DNA from: Leptospira sp.
GTDB taxonomy: Bacteria; Spirochaetota; Leptospiria; Leptospirales; Leptospiraceae
Assembly (NCBI GenBank): GCA_016742255.1
Contig: JACVCB010000020.1
Coordinates: 1 to 64,000, forward strand
Reading direction: 5' to 3'
DNA: 64,000 bases
The notes below the pieces were generated by a model. It ran no database searches. It was given only the letters and a program-made list of their open reading frames with translations, and had not been told where the DNA came from. Made by a program: the position numbers and the translations under genes. This document shows positions 10,987-20,794 of this stretch, one piece after another (position 1 is the stretch's first letter; each line of letters starts with the position of its first letter).

Positions 10987-12981
10987 TTATGATTCGATTT
11001 TATCTGGGCCGAGTGCTAACATTTTGTCACGAAACATAGCAGCTTTTTCAAAATCCAAATCTTGAGCATAACGTAACATTTCCCGTTTTAATGCTTCACG
11101 TAACTTGTCTTTGGTTTTGTATTTCTTCAATGTAAATTCTTTTTCTAAATCTTTTAAGGCTTCTTCTTTGCTATCCTCTTCCGCCATCTCTCTTGGAAGG
11201 ATATCGTGAATTTCCTTTTTGATTGTTTGTGGAGTGATCGCCATTTTTTGGTTATGCGACTCCTGGATCAATCGACGTCGCTCCGTTTCACTTATTGCTT
11301 TTTTGATGGAATCAGTCATTCGATCCGCATACAAAATTGACTTTCCATTTACGTTCCTTGCAGCACGACCAATGGTCTGAATCAGAGATTTGTAATTACG
11401 CAAAAAACCTTCTTTGTCTGCATCAAGGATGGCAACAAGAGATACTTCTGGAATATCCAAACCTTCACGGAGTAAATTGATCCCGACTATACAATCATAA
11501 ACACCTCTACGTAAATCTCGGATGATTTCCGTTCTTTCGATGGTATCAATTTCTGAATGTAAGTAAGCGATTTTTAGACCCACTTCTTTGTAATAATCAG
11601 TTAAATCTTCTGACATTTTTTTAGTCAAAGTGGTGATAAGGATTCTTTCCTTTTGTTCGATCCGTATTCGAATTTCATTGAGTAAGTCTTCAATTTGATT
11701 GGTGGTTGGTCTTACTTCCACAATTGGATCAAGAAGTCCCGTAGGGCGAATGATTTGTTCAAATACCGCTTCACTTTTTTCGAGTTCGTTTGTATCGGGT
11801 GTGGCAGATACATACAAAGTCCTTGGTGTCATGGATTCAAATTCCACAAAGTTAAGTGGACGATTGTCAAGGGCACTTGGTAGACGAAAACCAAACTCAA
11901 CTAACGTTTGTTTTCTGGATCTATCACCTGCATACATCCCACCAATTTGTGGGAGAGTTACGTGTGACTCGTCAATGATGAGTAAAAAATCTTTACCAGG
12001 AAAATAATCGAGTAAACAGGCAGGCCTTTCTCCTTCCGACCTTCCTGTCAAATGCCTCGAATAGTTTTCAATCCCACTACAATACCCAAGTTCGAGTAAC
12101 ATTTCCATGTCGTAATTCGTACGAGATTCAATTCGTTCCGCTTCTAAGTGTTTTCCTTGTTTTAAAAAATACTCTTTTTGGGCCGCCATCTCTTCTTTGA
12201 TTTTTTCAATGGCATCTTTGATTTTTGGGCCGGAAGTAATGAAGTGTTTTGCAGGGTACACAACCACTCGGTCCAGTTTGGTTTTTACCTTTCCAGTCAG
12301 TGGATCAATTTTGGAAAGTCCGTCTATTTCATCACCAAAGAGTTCGATTCGAATTCCCTCTTCTTGGTAAGAAGGCATAATTTCAATGGTATCTCCACGA
12401 ACTCGGAAATTCCCACGACTAAAATCAATATCGTTCCTTGCATATTGGATGTGTAAAAACTTACGAATGATTTGGTCACGATCGATTTTATCACCAACAT
12501 GTAACATGACAACCGAGTTCATATAATCTTCAGGGGAACCCAAACCATAAATACAAGACACAGAACTAACAATGATCACATCATCACGTTCTAATAAACT
12601 TGACGTTGCACGTAACCTGAGTTTGTCGATCTCTTCATTCATCGACATATCTTTTTCGATAAATGTATCCGATGATGGCACGTAAGCTTCAGGTTGGTAA
12701 TAATCGTAATAGGATACAAAATATTCTACGGCATTTTCAGGAAAAAATTCCTTAAACTCACGAAATAATTGTGCAGCTAAGGTTTTGTTATGAGATAAAA
12801 TCAGTGTTGGTTTTTTGACTCGGGTGATGACCTCAGCCATCGTAAAGGTTTTCCCTGAACCTGTCACACCCACGAGGGTGATTTTATTTTTACCTTCACC
12901 GAATGACTTCGCAATATTTTCAATTGCTTTCACTTGGTCTCCGGCAGCTTTGAAAGGAGAAACCATTTTGAAATTTGCCAT
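10987..12981 (-). CDS. uvrB: excinuclease ABC subunit B
   Basis: A 664-residue UvrB, the damage-verifying helicase of nucleotide excision repair. Walker A GVTGSGKT is at residues 38-45. The beta-hairpin region [12 protein letters not shown] follows, then DESH as Walker B, the helicase motif QTIGRAARN, and a C-terminal UVR motif near residues 625-660 that contacts UvrC. The ATG at 12981 fits the family start (the [11 protein letters not shown] region). It ends 13 bases before lon, with an RsbW-like gene 6 bases upstream. No uvrA or uvrC gene is in the window. Confidence 0.97.
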   Translation of the reverse strand: MANFKMVSPFKAAGDQVKAIENIAKSFGEGKNKITLVGVTGSGKTFTMAEVITRVKKPTLILSHNKTLAAQLFREFKEFFPENAVEYFVSYYDYYQPEAYVPSSDTFIEKDMSMNEEIDKLRLRATSSLLERDDVIIVSSVSCIYGLGSPEDYMNSVVMLHVGDKIDRDQIIRKFLHIQYARNDIDFSRGNFRVRGDTIEIMPSYQEEGIRIELFGDEIDGLSKIDPLTGKVKTKLDRVVVYPAKHFITSGPKIKDAIEKIKEEMAAQKEYFLKQGKHLEAERIESRTNYDMEMLLELGYCSGIENYSRHLTGRSEGERPACLLDYFPGKDFLLIIDESHVTLPQIGGMYAGDRSRKQTLVEFGFRLPSALDNRPLNFVEFESMTPRTLYVSATPDTNELEKSEAVFEQIIRPTGLLDPIVEVRPTTNQIEDLLNEIRIRIEQKERILITTLTKKMSEDLTDYYKEVGLKIAYLHSEIDTIERTEIIRDLRRGVYDCIVGINLLREGLDIPEVSLVAILDADKEGFLRNYKSLIQTIGRAARNVNGKSILYADRMTDSIKKAISETERRRLIQESHNQKMAITPQTIKKEIHDILPREMAEEDSKEEALKDLEKEFTLKKYKTKDKLREALKREMLRYAQDLDFEKAAMFRDKMLALGPDKIES

Positions 12982-12987
12982 AGGAAC

Positions 12988-13656
12988 CTATGTTAGTTTA
13001 CGAGTTGCTTTTAGGATAGCTTGTTTTCTGTTATCAGTGATCTCTAAGTCCACTGAATCAAAAAGTTTTTGCATGACCATCATTCCGCGCATCAGTGTTG
13101 CTGTGGAAGAAAATTTACCCCTTTGGATATCATCTTCTAAATTAAAATCTTTTACGGTATTGATCATTTCAATGCTAAAGACTTTTTGTTTATCAATTTG
13201 AAAGGTTACTTCCACACCACCACCATCACCATACTTTGCGGCATTTTCTACGGCTTCCACAGTGGCAATGCATAGATCCATCCGTAACTCTTCATCAATT
13301 CCATTCCGTTTGAGAAAATAGGCAAGCCTTGCTCGCACATATTGCATAGGGTTATAGTGAAGTGCTCCGAGGATCACAAAAGATTCTGATGTTCCCATCT
13401 TGCGGATGATAGGAGACTCGTCCGTAATGTAATACTCTCGTGGGTCAATGGGGTTTGTGGTGATGAGTCCGTCTTTGACAAACTCATCCATCACTGTCGT
13501 GACTGTTTCCAAAGTGACGTTTGGTACATCTTTGAATTTTCTCTGGGTTTCCATAAACACCCAAGAGGTAAAATCGTTCACATTCCCCGAAAGTCCATTG
13601 GAGAACAAAGTTTTGATTTCTTTCTCTAACTCGGTTCTGGAGAGAGGGAACGGCAT
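12988..13656 (-). CDS. HTH-like plus RsbW-type ATP-binding (anti-sigma/serine kinase-like) protein
   Basis: A protein of about 222 residues. The C-terminal half is a GHKL ATPase domain of the RsbW/SpoIIAB kind, with an N-box (IATVEAVENAAKYGDGG) and a C-terminal RGMMVMQKLFDSV segment in place of the usual G-box helix. The N-terminal 90 residues look like a winged-helix or helical domain (MDEFVKDGLI). Such proteins bind anti-anti-sigma partners and phosphorylate them on serine. The frame opens at a TTG (13671), but the ATG at 13656 (MPFPLSR) has GGGAA just upstream and is preferred. No partner sigma factor or STAS protein is adjacent. Confidence 0.75.
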   Translation of the reverse strand: MPFPLSRTELEKEIKTLFSNGLSGNVNDFTSWVFMETQRKFKDVPNVTLETVTTVMDEFVKDGLITTNPIDPREYYITDESPIIRKMGTSESFVILGALHYNPMQYVRARLAYFLKRNGIDEELRMDLCIATVEAVENAAKYGDGGGVEVTFQIDKQKVFSIEMINTVKDFNLEDDIQRGKFSSTATLMRGMMVMQKLFDSVDLEITDNRKQAILKATRKLT

Positions 13657-13704
13657 ATATTCCCATTTCAATGGGAACGGAGGAACTGTAAATTGTTTTA
13701 TCCC

Positions 13705-14172
13705 TTAGGGATTAGTCCTTGTTTTTTCTTGGCGCAGTGCTTCATAAAGGATGATGGCTACAGCATTGGATAAATTGATCGAACGACTCGTTTCTGCCAT
13801 AGGAATCGAAATGATTTGGTCAGTAGGGTGACCTTTGTGTATTTCCTCTGGAAGCCCAGAGGTTTCACGACCAAATAAAAACACATCCTGCGAGGAGAAC
13901 GAAACATCCCAATAGGTTTTTTTTCCAAACTTGGATACGAGAAAAATTCGTTTCCCTTCCCCTTGTTTTGTCCTTTGGAATTCTTCAAAGGAAGGAAACT
14001 GAATCAAATCCAAGTCCTTCCAATAGTCGAGTCCCGCTCTCCTCACTGCCTTTTCTGAAAGATCAAAGGCTGGCTCACCGACAATGGACAATGGAACCCC
14101 AGCATTCACACACAAACGAGCTATGTTGCCAGTGTTAGGTGGTATTTCTGGGCGATACAATGCAACTTCCAA
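13705..14172 (-). CDS. trmL: tRNA (cytidine/uridine(34)-2'-O)-methyltransferase TrmL
   Basis: A 155-residue SPOUT methyltransferase, the normal length for TrmL/YibK, which methylates the ribose of the wobble base of tRNA(Leu). Family motifs are the N-terminal PPNTGNIARLC, the FGRETSGLP segment, and the C-terminal knot region (SIPM, then RSINLSNAVAI). The start is TTG at 14172, because the conserved start (EVALYRPEIP) begins there and no ATG precedes it. It is 4 bases downstream of the S1-domain gene. Confidence 0.93.
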   Translation of the reverse strand: MEVALYRPEIPPNTGNIARLCVNAGVPLSIVGEPAFDLSEKAVRRAGLDYWKDLDLIQFPSFEEFQRTKQGEGKRIFLVSKFGKKTYWDVSFSSQDVFLFGRETSGLPEEIHKGHPTDQIISIPMAETSRSINLSNAVAIILYEALRQEKTRTNP

Positions 14173-14176
14173 GGAA

Positions 14177-15340
14177 CTACTTCTTCTTTTTTTGGTTTTG
14201 GTTTTCCAAAGATTTTTTTAATGCAAGACCAAAACTGGATACCGAAGGATTGGACTCATCTTTAGAAAGATACTCTTGGTATTCCATTCTGTCTTTAGCT
14301 TCTGAAGCTTTAGAGATAGATAAAGCAATTTGTCTTTTTTCAGGATTGATTTCCAATACAAACACTTCTAGTTTCTGGCCAGGTTGGAACACTGTGTTCA
14401 GTGGAGTCCTTTGTGGAATTCCCGTTTCTTTGTTGGGAACAAGACCAGAAAAATCTTCTCCTAAGCGTACAAAAAGTCCGAAAGGTTTGATGGATTCTAC
14501 AGTTCCTGGTATGATGTCAGATTCTTTAAATGGAAGTTTGCCAGACCATGGATCAGATAAGAAGTCTTTTACACTGAGAGAAATTTTATTCGTAGACCAA
14601 TCCAAAGTTAGAATTTTTGCACGGAGTGTTTCTCCCACTCGAAACTCGGTTGTGAGGTCTGGACTTTTTTTGTATGTTGCTTCGGATTGTGGAACTAGAG
14701 CATCAAGTCCATCCATATCCACGATGAGTCCAAACTTATGAATACTTTTGACAGTGCAGGATACAAACATTCCTACCTTCAATTCATCACGTAACAGTTG
14801 TTTTTTGGTTTCTCTTTCTTTATCAGCAATTTTCTTTTGAGAAAGAAGGATTTTGGATTGTTTTTTCCCAAGTTCAGAGATGATAAACTTTATCCGTTTA
14901 CCAGAAATATTTTTACCTTTGAGTGATACATCCAATTGGCTGAACGGGACAAAAGCGGTATAACTACCGAGTTTCACATCCCATCCACCATTCCCTTCTA
15001 ATAAGAGTTGGCCAAGCACTGGGATTTCAAATTGGTTTGCGAGTTCTAAATTTTCTTCTGTTAGGTTGTCTTGCGAGAGGCAAGTGGTGAAATAAAAATC
15101 ACCAGAGTTTTCTTTTAAGAAATAAACGATAAGAGTGTCACCAATTTTTGGTAACACTTCTTCTCTCCATTCTTCTGTAGAGATATTCCCAATGACCTTG
15201 TTGTCAATGGTTCTAATGAATACATAGTCATTCTTAACAGCTGTTACTTTCGCTTCATGGCGTGAGCCAGGTTCAATGGATTGTCTTTTTTTAAAACTTT
15301 CTTCTAATAAACGGTCAAATTCTGAGGATGGGCCTTTCAT
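14177..15340 (-). CDS. S1 RNA-binding domain protein (ribosomal protein S1-like)
   Basis: A 387-residue protein with several tandem S1 (OB-fold) repeats. Clear ones are near 185-260 (VGMFVSCTVKSIHKFGLIVDMDGLDALVPQSE) and 270-345 (IPGTVESIKPFGLFVRLGEDFSGLVP), with weaker ones toward the N-terminus. It is shorter than canonical six-repeat S1, so it may be an S1 paralogue for translation or RNA turnover rather than RpsA itself. It overlaps the upstream amidohydrolase-like gene by 4 bases (ATGA) and precedes trmL, so the three are probably co-transcribed. Confidence 0.85.
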   Translation of the reverse strand: MKGPSSEFDRLLEESFKKRQSIEPGSRHEAKVTAVKNDYVFIRTIDNKVIGNISTEEWREEVLPKIGDTLIVYFLKENSGDFYFTTCLSQDNLTEENLELANQFEIPVLGQLLLEGNGGWDVKLGSYTAFVPFSQLDVSLKGKNISGKRIKFIISELGKKQSKILLSQKKIADKERETKKQLLRDELKVGMFVSCTVKSIHKFGLIVDMDGLDALVPQSEATYKKSPDLTTEFRVGETLRAKILTLDWSTNKISLSVKDFLSDPWSGKLPFKESDIIPGTVESIKPFGLFVRLGEDFSGLVPNKETGIPQRTPLNTVFQPGQKLEVFVLEINPEKRQIALSISKASEAKDRMEYQEYLSKDESNPSVSSFGLALKKSLENQNQKKKK

Positions 15341-16710
15341 TTTGCGGTTCCTTCCTTGGTGGGTTTGGAGGTATATACCAATTTTCCTCCCAATACCATG
15401 GATTCAATTGGAAATATTCCAGAAGTGCGTTTCAGTGGATTTTCCGAAAGGATCGAAAAATGAGCAGGTCCTCCCACTCGGAGTTTGCCTCCATGGTCAG
15501 CACCTAGGTATTGGCAGGTTGTTTCTGTCAGGGTTTGGATGATACGACGCCGTATGATGGGTAGGCTTTCCTCATCTTTTGGAATGGAGAGAATTGAGTA
15601 TGTTTTCCGTCCAAAAATTGAGTCCCAAACATTTGAGGTAGTTTCGTTTGGACGTTCTTCTTTTTTCGCATCCGATTGGAGTAAGGATTCCCAAAGGCGA
15701 ACTTCCACAATAGCAGCCTGGCCAGGGAATAAACCCCAATGACCTGCTCCACTCGCAAACAGTAAATTGGAATGTGTTTCCTTTTCCAATTGGAACTGGG
15801 AGGCAAAAACAGAAAAAGGTAAGGTCGGAAACGAATCAGAATTTTCCTCTTCGGGTACAAGTGACTCTTTCCAATACTTCGCATAATGGGGATTGAGTTT
15901 TGCCCATTGGGATTGTTCTTCATTCCAAACCTCTGGTTTCCTTTTTAATTCTTGGAGGTACAATATGCCAAACATAGGAGCCCATAAGAAGTTTCGTTTC
16001 TGCGCTCGGAACAGATTGGTTCCCTCTGGCATTGGATGGAATAAGACAGAAAATCCTGTATCCAATGCATCTTCCCAACTGGTTTTATCAGCGAACGTAT
16101 AGGCAACGGCCAAGTAGCCATTTTCTTCCACTTCCTTTCGTTTGGAAAAAAGTTCCGTCTGTGAAAACCCGCGGTTGTCCATTTCCTTCAGAAAAATGGG
16201 GAAGTGCTTATTTCGTTTTGGGTCAACTGTCCCTTTGAAACCAGATTGGTAAATGGCACCATCACCTGCATTCAGTTCAGGGTATAAAATTGGTTTTTGG
16301 GATTGGGAAAGGATGGGACCATTCCATTTTGACTTTGCCATTTCCTTGAGCAGTGGTGCCAAATTGGGATCTGCAATGGATTCAATATGGCTAAATCCAG
16401 CTGACAAATACCCATGTAAAACCTTGGGAAGGTCCGCCCTGGATGTTTTGCCCCCAGCTGCATTGGCCCCGATGGTGACCGAAGCATCACAAAACCCTGG
16501 AAGAATGAACTCAGGGTTCGGAATTTCTTTTGCCTGTTGGATGGAAACGATTTTACCCTGCACCACTTCAATATTCACAAATCCAGAAAAATTGGCTTTT
16601 TCACTGTCCCAGATCCGAACAGATTTCATTTTCAAAGATTGCGACAAAAGAATCGAGGGGGCAATGGCCGATAGGAATAAGGTGAGGGATAGAAGCCTGC
16701 GGTTTTTCAT
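15337..16710 (-). CDS. secreted amidohydrolase-like protein, probably catalytically degenerate
   Basis: A 457-residue protein with a signal peptide (MKNRRLLSLTLFLSAIAPSILLSQ). The shape is that of a composite-domain amidohydrolase: an N-terminal beta-sandwich, then LPGFCDASVTIG where metal-dependent family members read PGxxDxHxH, and a C-terminal strand set (GGPAHFSILSENPLK ... VLGGKLVYT) typical of the family. Both histidines of the HxH metal motif are absent, so normal hydrolase chemistry is unlikely. An upstream in-frame start at 16797 is rejected in favour of ATG 16710, directly before the signal peptide. It overlaps the S1-domain gene by 4 bases. Confidence 0.7.
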   Translation of the reverse strand: MKNRRLLSLTLFLSAIAPSILLSQSLKMKSVRIWDSEKANFSGFVNIEVVQGKIVSIQQAKEIPNPEFILPGFCDASVTIGANAAGGKTSRADLPKVLHGYLSAGFSHIESIADPNLAPLLKEMAKSKWNGPILSQSQKPILYPELNAGDGAIYQSGFKGTVDPKRNKHFPIFLKEMDNRGFSQTELFSKRKEVEENGYLAVAYTFADKTSWEDALDTGFSVLFHPMPEGTNLFRAQKRNFLWAPMFGILYLQELKRKPEVWNEEQSQWAKLNPHYAKYWKESLVPEEENSDSFPTLPFSVFASQFQLEKETHSNLLFASGAGHWGLFPGQAAIVEVRLWESLLQSDAKKEERPNETTSNVWDSIFGRKTYSILSIPKDEESLPIIRRRIIQTLTETTCQYLGADHGGKLRVGGPAHFSILSENPLKRTSGIFPIESMVLGGKLVYTSKPTKEGTAK

Positions 16711-16746
16711 GCTAGCGGTCTTAGTACCTTGACAGTAAGGACTAGA

Positions 16747-17445
16747 ATGGAAAAGATTTCGGGTATGGGAAAGGAAACAAGCGAGATTTCTGATCACATC
16801 AAATTACATATCGAAAACGGGAAAATTCTCTCGCTAAAGACCCATCGGGTCTCCAAATCCGTTGAGGAACACATCAAGGAGGCCGTAGGTCTCATTTTGG
16901 ACAGACTCACTTACCCTACCCTTGTTCCCACTCTCTACACCATCATCAAAGAACTCGCCATCAATGCTTGTAAGGCCAACCAAAAACGGGTCTTTTTTGA
17001 AGAAAGGGGTTATAGTATGTTAAACCCTTCCGAATATGCGAGAGGGGTTCGGGAATACCGGGAAATGTTTTCGGAAGAAATGTCGAACGAGTTCGGGATC
17101 AAAGCCAAAAAAAAAGGATATTACTGCCTCATTAATTTTAAATACAACGATGATGGTATCATCATTGAAGTGATCAATAATACACCCATTGCCAAAGAAG
17201 AAGAAAAATCCATCCGGGAACGATTGGAAAAAGGGATGATGTATGATGATATCGCTCAGTTTTATATCGACAATGCAGATACATCTGAAGGTGCGGGACT
17301 TGGCCTTGCGCTCATCCTCATTATGTTAAAAGGGGAAGGGATTGATCCTAATTTTTTTAGAATCATCATTGGCGAAGATTCCACCATTGCAAGATTGGAA
17401 ATACCTTTAACGGAAAAGTTTATTTCCCAACGCGATTCTAATTAA
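16747..17445 (+). CDS. histidine-kinase-like ATPase domain protein
   Basis: A 232-residue protein with a GHKL-type ATPase fold but no dimerisation/phosphoacceptor domain: N-box in KELAINACKAN (about residue 70) and G-box in GAGLGLALILI (about 185). An insertion between them contains FFEERGYSMLNPSEYARG. The frame opens at a TTG (16729), but ATG 16747 follows AAGGA at 16737-16741 and is preferred. The glycosyltransferase gene starts 7 bases downstream. A role in a phosphorelay or partner-switch is an inference from the fold only. Confidence 0.7.
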   Translation: MEKISGMGKETSEISDHIKLHIENGKILSLKTHRVSKSVEEHIKEAVGLILDRLTYPTLVPTLYTIIKELAINACKANQKRVFFEERGYSMLNPSEYARGVREYREMFSEEMSNEFGIKAKKKGYYCLINFKYNDDGIIIEVINNTPIAKEEEKSIRERLEKGMMYDDIAQFYIDNADTSEGAGLGLALILIMLKGEGIDPNFFRIIIGEDSTIARLEIPLTEKFISQRDSN

Positions 17446-17452
17446 CCTCTCA

Positions 17453-18295
17453 ATGACATCAATTCCCCTTTCTTGTACCATCATCACTTTAAACGAAGAA
17501 GACAATCTCAGTCGCACACTCCAAGCGATTTCCTTCATCGAAGATATCGTAGTCGTGGACTCAGGTTCCACTGATGATACTGTGAACATCGCCAAATCGT
17601 TTGGTGCACGTGTTTACCATCATGAGTTTCAAAACTATGCTGACCAAAAAAACTTTGCGATCACAAAAACAAAACATGATTGGGTCCTTGCCATCGATGC
17701 TGACGAAGTTGTTTCCCCGAAACTCAAAGAAGAAATTCTTTTTCTTTTTTCAAAACTTCCTTTAGAAACAAAGGGGTATCTCGTCCCAAGGCTAACCTAT
17801 TATCTAGGCAAATGGATTCGATTTGGTGGATATTATCCAAATTACCAAATGCGTTTGTTCCAGAAATCAGAAGGACAATTTAGCGGTGGTTTGGTGCACG
17901 AAAGAGTCAAACTCAACGGGAAACCATCAAAGTTAAAAAATCCACTTTTCCATTATTCTTACAAAAACATTTCAGATCATTTAAAGTTTATAGATCGTTA
18001 TTCGAGTCTGTTTGCAGAAGAAGAATTTAGAAAAGGAAAACGATCTTCGGTTTTTTGGGCTTTCTTAAAGGGATGTTTTAAAGGATTTTATATGTATTGG
18101 ATTCGATTGGGAATCCTAGATGGAAAACAAGGTTTTGTCCTTGCTCTCCTTGGGTTTTATTATAATTTTTTAAAGTATTTGAAGTTGTATGAGAAATCGA
18201 ATTCAGTCCCTTCTTTCTTTGTTATGGTTGATTCGATTCATGATGTAGAGAGCAAAAAATCCACCAAGAAAGATAGCGACCAAATTCACGTTTGA
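17453..18295 (+). CDS. family 2 glycosyltransferase (WaaE/KdtX-like)
   Basis: A 280-residue GT2 enzyme with the LSCTIITLNEEDNL start, the VVDSGSTDDT nucleotide-sugar motif and the acidic AIDADE (DxD-equivalent) motif near residue 80. Similar proteins add sugars to the lipopolysaccharide core. A hydrophobic C-terminal stretch (residues 190-245) suggests membrane association. The last 93 bases overlap, antisense, the 3' end of the small membrane protein gene on the other strand. The donor and acceptor sugars cannot be read from the sequence. Confidence 0.88.
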   Translation: MTSIPLSCTIITLNEEDNLSRTLQAISFIEDIVVVDSGSTDDTVNIAKSFGARVYHHEFQNYADQKNFAITKTKHDWVLAIDADEVVSPKLKEEILFLFSKLPLETKGYLVPRLTYYLGKWIRFGGYYPNYQMRLFQKSEGQFSGGLVHERVKLNGKPSKLKNPLFHYSYKNISDHLKFIDRYSSLFAEEEFRKGKRSSVFWAFLKGCFKGFYMYWIRLGILDGKQGFVLALLGFYYNFLKYLKLYEKSNSVPSFFVMVDSIHDVESKKSTKKDSDQIHV

Positions 18296-18547
18296 TAATT
18301 GTGTTGATCCAATTTTCGGCGACATGAGCCACATGATGATGTCTCTGATGTATGTTTGTAAGGTAGCAAATACAATCAAAGCCCCAATCCCTGCGACAAA
18401 TGTGGATCCCCAGAACTTTCCTAATAAGTCTTTTCGTTTGTAATAATAAAAATAATAGGCACAGGCTGCGGATGCGAGAAAAAAGAATAAAATATCAACG
18501 AGAATTGTCCATGGTTCTGATGGTGCGGCAAGCGGTAATGAAATCAT
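18203..18547 (-). CDS. small integral membrane protein, function unknown
   Basis: A 114-residue protein with three predicted membrane helices (about 15-36, 47-66, 86-105) separated by short basic loops (YYKRKDLLGKF) and ending in a charged tail (NRINHNKERRD). No family recognised. It is judged real because hydrophobicity and charge follow the positive-inside pattern and it has its own ATG facing a promoter-sized gap toward aroE. Its last 93 bases are antisense to the glycosyltransferase C-terminus, an unusually long convergent overlap. Confidence 0.6.
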   Translation of the reverse strand: MISLPLAAPSEPWTILVDILFFFLASAACAYYFYYYKRKDLLGKFWGSTFVAGIGALIVFATLQTYIRDIIMWLMSPKIGSTQLSNVNLVAIFLGGFFALYIMNRINHNKERRD

Positions 18548-18621
18548 TGGTCTTGTACCTGTCTATTACCTATTTTCGGTAAGCCATTGTTTAGTCCATA
18601 AGATAAAAAAAGAGGTTTTCC

Positions 18622-19512
18622 TTGTATTCAAAACACACAGAGATCTTTGGCATATTAGGATTTCCCTTAGGCCATACCCTATCCCCTTGGATCCACAATA
18701 CTCTATTTAGACTCAGCGGTTATGACGGAGTGTATCTTGTTTTTGAAAACGAACACTGGAAACAAATCGGATTAAAACCTCTCCTCGATTTAGGTGTCAA
18801 AGGAGTCTCTGTTACAATACCATTCAAAGAATGGGCGTATACCCAAGCAAACGAAGTCTGTGAAGCCTCAAAAACGATGGCAGCATCGAATACACTTCTC
18901 TTCCGAAATGGGATCAGTGCTGTGAATACAGATGGTACGGGTGCACTTGAGTCGATCAAACAAATGAATTCAGATTTGGTTAATCCGGGCATTGAGAAAA
19001 AAATCTTGGTCTTAGGGAGTGGTGGAAGTGCCAAAGGGATTTTATTTGCGATCGCAAAAGAATTAGAAGGGAATCGCAAACAAAATTCTTTCAAACGAAA
19101 AGTACACATTCTTGCCCGAAACAAAGAAGCCAAAAATGAAATCGAACAATTGTTAGGAAATCCCACCTGGCTCGAACAACCTACAAAAGAGGAAGTGATA
19201 CAAAATAGAGAAGAGTATGATCTCATCATCCATACAACACCAGTGGGGATGAAAGGAGTTGGTGGTGAACCAATTTTAGACTCTCAGTTTTTTACCAAAA
19301 AACACACGTTATTCGACATTGTTTACAATCCTTTGGAAACTGATCTTGTAAAACAAGCTAAGAAAAAAAAGGCAGAAATAATCCCAGGTTACCATATGTT
19401 ACTGTACCAAGGGATCAGACAATTTGAATTATTTACGGGTGAAAAGTTAAAACACAAATGGATTCAAAAAGTAGAATCGATTTTACTCAAAGAATTAAAA
19501 CATAGAAAATAA
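18622..19512 (+). CDS. aroE: shikimate dehydrogenase
   Basis: A 296-residue AroE, which reduces 3-dehydroshikimate with NADPH in aromatic amino acid synthesis. It shows GFPLGHTLSPWIHN (shikimate-binding), SVTIPFK with the catalytic lysine, NTDGTGA, the Rossmann loop LGSGGSAKG, and PVGM before the C-terminus. The start is TTG at 18622, with AGAGG six bases upstream; no ATG lies before the conserved GFPLGH. folC follows after 14 bases. aroE, folC and trpF on one strand suggest a chorismate/folate-related group. Confidence 0.95.
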   Translation: MYSKHTEIFGILGFPLGHTLSPWIHNTLFRLSGYDGVYLVFENEHWKQIGLKPLLDLGVKGVSVTIPFKEWAYTQANEVCEASKTMAASNTLLFRNGISAVNTDGTGALESIKQMNSDLVNPGIEKKILVLGSGGSAKGILFAIAKELEGNRKQNSFKRKVHILARNKEAKNEIEQLLGNPTWLEQPTKEEVIQNREEYDLIIHTTPVGMKGVGGEPILDSQFFTKKHTLFDIVYNPLETDLVKQAKKKKAEIIPGYHMLLYQGIRQFELFTGEKLKHKWIQKVESILLKELKHRK

Positions 19513-19526
19513 AAGTCCGAATTTGT

Positions 19527-20735
19527 ATGCAGTTCATAGAGTTTTTAAATCAAAGGCAAAATATTGAAAAAACAAGAAATTTTAATGTCTTCCAAAATTA
19601 TACCCTTGATGGACTAAAATCGGTATTTGAACATATACAAAGATCCTTTGATCAAAAAAAACCAAAACCCATACGGATCAGTGTTGTTGGGACAAATGGA
19701 AAAGGTTCCACCTCACACTACTTAGCCTGTTTATTCTCAAAATTAGGATACAATGTAGGACTTTATACATCACCTCACCTACTCACACCTTTAGAAAGAT
19801 TTCAACTTGTGAGAGAAGGTGAACCATCCCTTCCCAACATAGAGGATGTAAATCTTTGTTTCCAAAACTTTTTTTTAGCAGAATTACAACGTTATGATTC
19901 ATTGTCTTACTTCGAATTTCTCACTGCATTTACGTATCGATTTTTCCATGAACAAAGTATCGATGTGGAAATTTGGGAAGCGGGTCTCGGTGGAAGGCTT
20001 GATGCCACAAAACTTGTAGAAGCAGATTATATTGTCCTCACGAAAATTGGACTCGATCATTCTGAAATTTTAGGGAACACGAAAGAAGCCATTTGCCAAG
20101 AAAAACTAGGCATTACAAGTGATAAAACTTTATCACTATTTGCGTTTCAGGAAGAAGTGGAATCACTTCCCGAATCATTCCACACTCGGCCCAAAAAAGA
20201 GACAGTTCCCCTACATGTGATTTCTATTCCACCTAAAGATAGTTATTTGGAGACAAATTTTCTTTATGCACAAACGATCGTCTCAAAGATTCTAAAGGAA
20301 CAACAAACACTCATTTCCAACATTCCCTTTGCATCGATTCAAAAACCGAAGGGAAGGATGGAAGTCCTTTCTAATACACCAATTGTCGTGTTTGACCCTT
20401 CCCATAACCCAGATGCCATCCGCGCCTCCTCCCTTGAATTTGCCCGTCACCACAGAAAATTCCATGTTGTACTAGGGAGCCTTCCCGACAAAGACCTTGC
20501 TGGGATTCTAAATGCCTTGCCTGAACCAAACCTAGAAAACCTCATCCTGTGGGAAGGAGAAGGTTTTGGCCGTTTTCCTGCCCCGACAGGGAGGCTCCAA
20601 GAGAGAACCATGAGGCAAAGTTCCCTTCCCGAGTTAGTTCCCTTATTCCAAGGCGAAATTCCGGTTTTGGTGTTAGGAAGTTTCCGACTTTATGGAATTG
20701 TGGCAAATTTAATACAAAATACAATAAAGATGTAA
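19527..20735 (+). CDS. folC: bifunctional folylpolyglutamate / dihydrofolate synthase
   Basis: A 402-residue Mur-ligase-like enzyme that adds glutamate to dihydropteroate or folates. The P-loop is GTNGKGST (residues 55-62), followed by LYTSPHLL and ERFQ (substrate loop), the WEAGLGGRLDATK motif and the C-terminal domain motif FDPSHNPDA. The length matches the family. It is 14 bases downstream of aroE and probably co-transcribed. Confidence 0.94.
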   Translation: MQFIEFLNQRQNIEKTRNFNVFQNYTLDGLKSVFEHIQRSFDQKKPKPIRISVVGTNGKGSTSHYLACLFSKLGYNVGLYTSPHLLTPLERFQLVREGEPSLPNIEDVNLCFQNFFLAELQRYDSLSYFEFLTAFTYRFFHEQSIDVEIWEAGLGGRLDATKLVEADYIVLTKIGLDHSEILGNTKEAICQEKLGITSDKTLSLFAFQEEVESLPESFHTRPKKETVPLHVISIPPKDSYLETNFLYAQTIVSKILKEQQTLISNIPFASIQKPKGRMEVLSNTPIVVFDPSHNPDAIRASSLEFARHHRKFHVVLGSLPDKDLAGILNALPEPNLENLILWEGEGFGRFPAPTGRLQERTMRQSSLPELVPLFQGEIPVLVLGSFRLYGIVANLIQNTIKM

Positions 20736-20756
20736 AATTGGACTTTACAAATGAAT

Positions 20757-20794
20757 CCTGAACGAGATTGTTCTTTTAGGAAACATCGTTCAGG
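20757..20794. promoter_or_regulatory. perfect 9-base inverted repeat in front of the TetR gene (candidate operator)
   Basis: CCTGAACGA at 20757-20765 is repeated in inverse as TCGTTCAGG at 20786-20794, with a 20-base spacer. The right arm reaches the ribosome site and ends 3 bases before the TetR ATG. Inverted repeats at this place are usual operators for autoregulated TetR proteins, although the 20-base spacer is longer than a single simple site; a hairpin in the mRNA leader is an alternative. Confidence 0.5.

Noticed and set aside
14139..14741. 200-residue plus-strand ORF opposite the S1-domain gene
   Set aside because: It has a shadow-like composition and no motif, and lies wholly antisense to well-supported genes.
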